Below are positions 62,327-64,000 of a DNA stretch of 64,000 nt, piece by piece. Numbering within the stretch: the stretch's first letter is position 1; the number at the start of each line of letters is the position of its first letter. The DNA comes from Hymenobacter jeongseonensis (GTDB lineage: Bacteria; Bacteroidota; Bacteroidia; Cytophagales; Hymenobacteraceae): assembly GCF_015694725.1 (NCBI RefSeq), contig NZ_JADQDQ010000004.1, forward strand, positions 372,001 through 436,000, given 5' to 3'. Under the pieces are notes generated by a model. The model was not told the DNA's origin. It saw only the letters and a list, made by a program, of their open reading frames with translations, and searched no databases. The position numbers were made by a program, and so were the translations under genes.

Positions 62327-62354
62327 AGCTGCGTTCTCCTGCCGGAACGCAGCT
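62327..62354 (-). terminator. hairpin after the epimerase-like gene
   Basis: Perfect 10-bp stem AGCTGCGTTC / GAACGCAGCT with an 8-nt loop, 6 bp after the stop codon on the minus strand. No T-run follows, so it may be only a weak terminator. Confidence 0.45.
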
Positions 62355-62360
62355 ATGCGG

Positions 62361-63239
62361 TTAGCAGTGCGCCAACGCTTTCAGCACGTCGTCGTGCTGG
62401 AATTGATAAGGAACCAGCTTGCGTACTGAACTGCTGTCGACAATTTTGCCGCTCACGCCTTTCTCCACCTTAAATGTGGGCGCTTCCAAATTCAAATAGT
62501 GGGCGGCGGCAGGGTAAAATTCGCGCCGAAGGGGATGCTGAGCCGCACAAACGTTGAAAGTGTGGCCCCACACATCGTGCTTGATGATGCCCGCGAGCAC
62601 GCCAACGGCGTCGGTCAGGTGCAACAAGTTGACCGGGGCATTGCCGTTGGCCAACTCGCGGCGGCCTGCTAGAAAGCGGCCTGGTGCTCGGTCGGGCCCG
62701 ATAAGGCCCCCCAAGCGGACCACCGTGCTTTTCCATTGCCCATAACGGGGCACAAAATGGCCCTCGGCGCGCAATACGTCCGAAGCGGCATCGCGCGTGC
62801 TCAAGGCATCGCTCTCGCGCATCATCCGAGCCTCGTCGGGGTACACGCTGGTGGAACTGACGAAAATGACGTGCTTGGTGCCAGCCGCGGCAACGGCCCG
62901 GTGCACGGGGCGCAACAGCGTGGGATAAGCCCCTGCTGAAGAAGCGCGGGGCGGCACATTCAGCACCAGCACGTCGGCCGCCTGCAACAGACGATGCAAT
63001 AAAGCTTCGGAAGAAGCGCCAAAATCGGCTCCAAGTCGCAACAGATGCGGCTCGATGCCGGCCATCTCCATGGTAGCAATCTGCTCGGGCGTGGTGGTAG
63101 TGCCCAGCACGCGATGCCCGGTTGCGGCCAGCGAGTGAGCCAAGGCCATGCCCAGCCATCCGCAGCCCAGAACTAAAACAGTGGAGGATTCCGCTCCCGA
63201 AACTGTGCTCGTGGAGCCCCCGGAATTGGAACTATTCAT
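62361..63239 (-). CDS. NAD(P)-binding epimerase/reductase-like protein (YeeZ type)
   Basis: 292 residues. The Rossmann motif is VLVLGCGWLGMALAHSLAATGHRV (GxGxxG type), followed by VLVLNVPPRAS and the SSTSVYPDEA active-site-like segment (S...Y), VVRLGGLIGPDRAPGRFLAGR and NLLHLTDAVGVLAGII. This matches small extended-SDR proteins of the YeeZ group. The substrate is not known. Located between the flavoprotein and a divergent SDR. Confidence 0.85.
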   Translation of the reverse strand: MNSSNSGGSTSTVSGAESSTVLVLGCGWLGMALAHSLAATGHRVLGTTTTPEQIATMEMAGIEPHLLRLGADFGASSEALLHRLLQAADVLVLNVPPRASSAGAYPTLLRPVHRAVAAAGTKHVIFVSSTSVYPDEARMMRESDALSTRDAASDVLRAEGHFVPRYGQWKSTVVRLGGLIGPDRAPGRFLAGRRELANGNAPVNLLHLTDAVGVLAGIIKHDVWGHTFNVCAAQHPLRREFYPAAAHYLNLEAPTFKVEKGVSGKIVDSSSVRKLVPYQFQHDDVLKALAHC

Positions 63240-63421
63240 TTCAAATAAAAGGACTTATTTGCATCAAAGTACGAAGGTGCGAAAAAAATAATTAACCCTA
63301 TATTTCGTCTTGAGTATTGTTGAGTAGGCTTAGCGAGGAGCGGCTTTCAACTGCGCCCCAACAGTCTTGTACCTTCGGGTTGCGGATTGAGCCGCAAATT
63401 TCACCTCTACATCTGTTTTGC

Positions 63422-64000
63422 ATGAACACTCCCTACACCCAACCAATGCTGCGTGACAACGCGCTGGCGGGCAAAACCATCATCGTCACCGGCGGTGGTA
63501 CCGGCTTGGGCCGCGCCATGACTACTTATTTCCTGCAGCTTGGCGCCAACGTCACCATAACCAGCCGCAAGCTGGATGTGTTGGAAAAAACGGCCGAAGA
63601 GTTGCGTGCGCAAACCGGTGGAAACGTGCTGCCCATTGCCTGCGACGTGCGCAAGTACGACGAAGTGGAAGCCATGCTGGAGCGCACCATCAAGGAGTTC
63701 GGCGGGGTAGACATTTTGCTGAACAATGCAGCGGGCAACTTCATCAGCCCCACCGAACGCCTGTCGCACAAGGCGTTTGATGTCATTGTTGACATCGTGC
63801 TGCGGGGTTCTTACAACTGCACCCTGGCCGTGGGCAAACGCTGGATTGCCGATAAAAAGCCCGGCACCATCCTCAACATTGTCACGACCTACGCCTCGGT
63901 GGGCTCGGCATTCGTGGTGCCTTCGGCCGCGGCGAAAGCCGGGGTACTGGCCATGACCCGGTCCTTGGCCGTGGAATGGGCCAAGTACGGCATCCGTTCC
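63422..64000 (+). CDS. SDR, 2,4-dienoyl-CoA reductase-like (3'-truncated)
   Basis: 193 residues are visible; the gene runs off the window. The start MNTPYTQPMLRDNALAGKTIIV leads into the nucleotide motif VTGGGTGLGRAM, then VTITSRKLDVLEKTAEELR, VDILLNNAAGNFISPTERLS, VDIVLRGSYNCTLAVGKRW and NIVTTYASVGSAFVVPSAAAKAGVLAMTRSLAVEWAKYGIR. The NNAAGNFISPTERLS block and the replacement of the active-site Tyr (VVPSAAAKAG) are typical of peroxisomal-type 2,4-dienoyl-CoA reductases. It would support degradation of unsaturated fatty acids. Confidence 0.9.
   Translation, partial: MNTPYTQPMLRDNALAGKTIIVTGGGTGLGRAMTTYFLQLGANVTITSRKLDVLEKTAEELRAQTGGNVLPIACDVRKYDEVEAMLERTIKEFGGVDILLNNAAGNFISPTERLSHKAFDVIVDIVLRGSYNCTLAVGKRWIADKKPGTILNIVTTYASVGSAFVVPSAAAKAGVLAMTRSLAVEWAKYGIRS

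Overview
The window reads as a chromosomal stretch of a Hymenobacter-like member of the Bacteroidota (Cytophagales). This rests on GC-rich coding sequence, a SusC/SusD/SusE nutrient-uptake locus, C-terminal type IX secretion (T9SS) sorting domains, lipoproteins with SusD-style lipoboxes, few recognisable Shine-Dalgarno sites, and Bacteroidota-type promoter elements of the form TAnnTTTG. No integrase, transposase, prophage, CRISPR array, tRNA or rRNA was seen. Most of the window is ordinary housekeeping and accessory chromosome.

Layout. 1-7 kb: the end of a fused alpha/beta 2-oxoacid dehydrogenase E1, a lipoprotein, a LuxE-type acyl-protein synthetase, an NtrC-like response regulator without a DNA-binding domain, and a sorbosone dehydrogenase-like protein paired with a cytochrome c. 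6.6-7.05 kb: the RNase P RNA gene (rnpB, minus strand) with its own promoter and terminator. 7-12 kb: a small AT-rich orphan gene, an M1 aminopeptidase, a DUF2027/Smr protein and a DUF2279 protein. 12-23.3 kb: an alpha-glucan utilisation region with a T9SS-exported GH13 amylase, a BadF-type sugar kinase, a second T9SS cargo protein, and susE-susD-susC. 23.9-25.8 kb: an orphan secreted protein and a secreted esterase with a glycogen-binding-like domain.

25.9-34.1 kb is the most informative part: a complete tryptophan operon trpE-G-D-C-F-B-A followed by a DAHP synthase. It is preceded by a promoter, a 24-codon leader peptide containing three consecutive Trp codons, and a strong intrinsic terminator. 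The leader stop codon lies in a segment that can pair with the terminator stem, which is the layout of a ribosome-mediated attenuator. Phenylalanine hydroxylase follows the operon.

35-44 kb: a membrane-bound AraC regulator, a DoxX fusion protein, a DUF962 protein, an ABC1 kinase/TetR pair, a photolyase/SDR pair, and two envelope proteins. 44-57.6 kb: pyruvate carboxylase, an outer-membrane transporter-like protein, two secreted hydrolases, an LRR protein kinase, a RecB/AddA-like helicase-nuclease, small membrane proteins and a thioesterase. 57.6-64 kb: a cold-shock protein and a DEAD-box RNA helicase that may form a cold-response pair, a PA2169-family protein, a flavoprotein, an epimerase-like protein and the start of a dienoyl-CoA-reductase-like SDR.

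A family of about 90-130 bp imperfect palindromes (arms resembling GTCATSCTGAGC and its complement) is scattered between genes in at least six copies, one of them inside the trp operon at the start of trpD.
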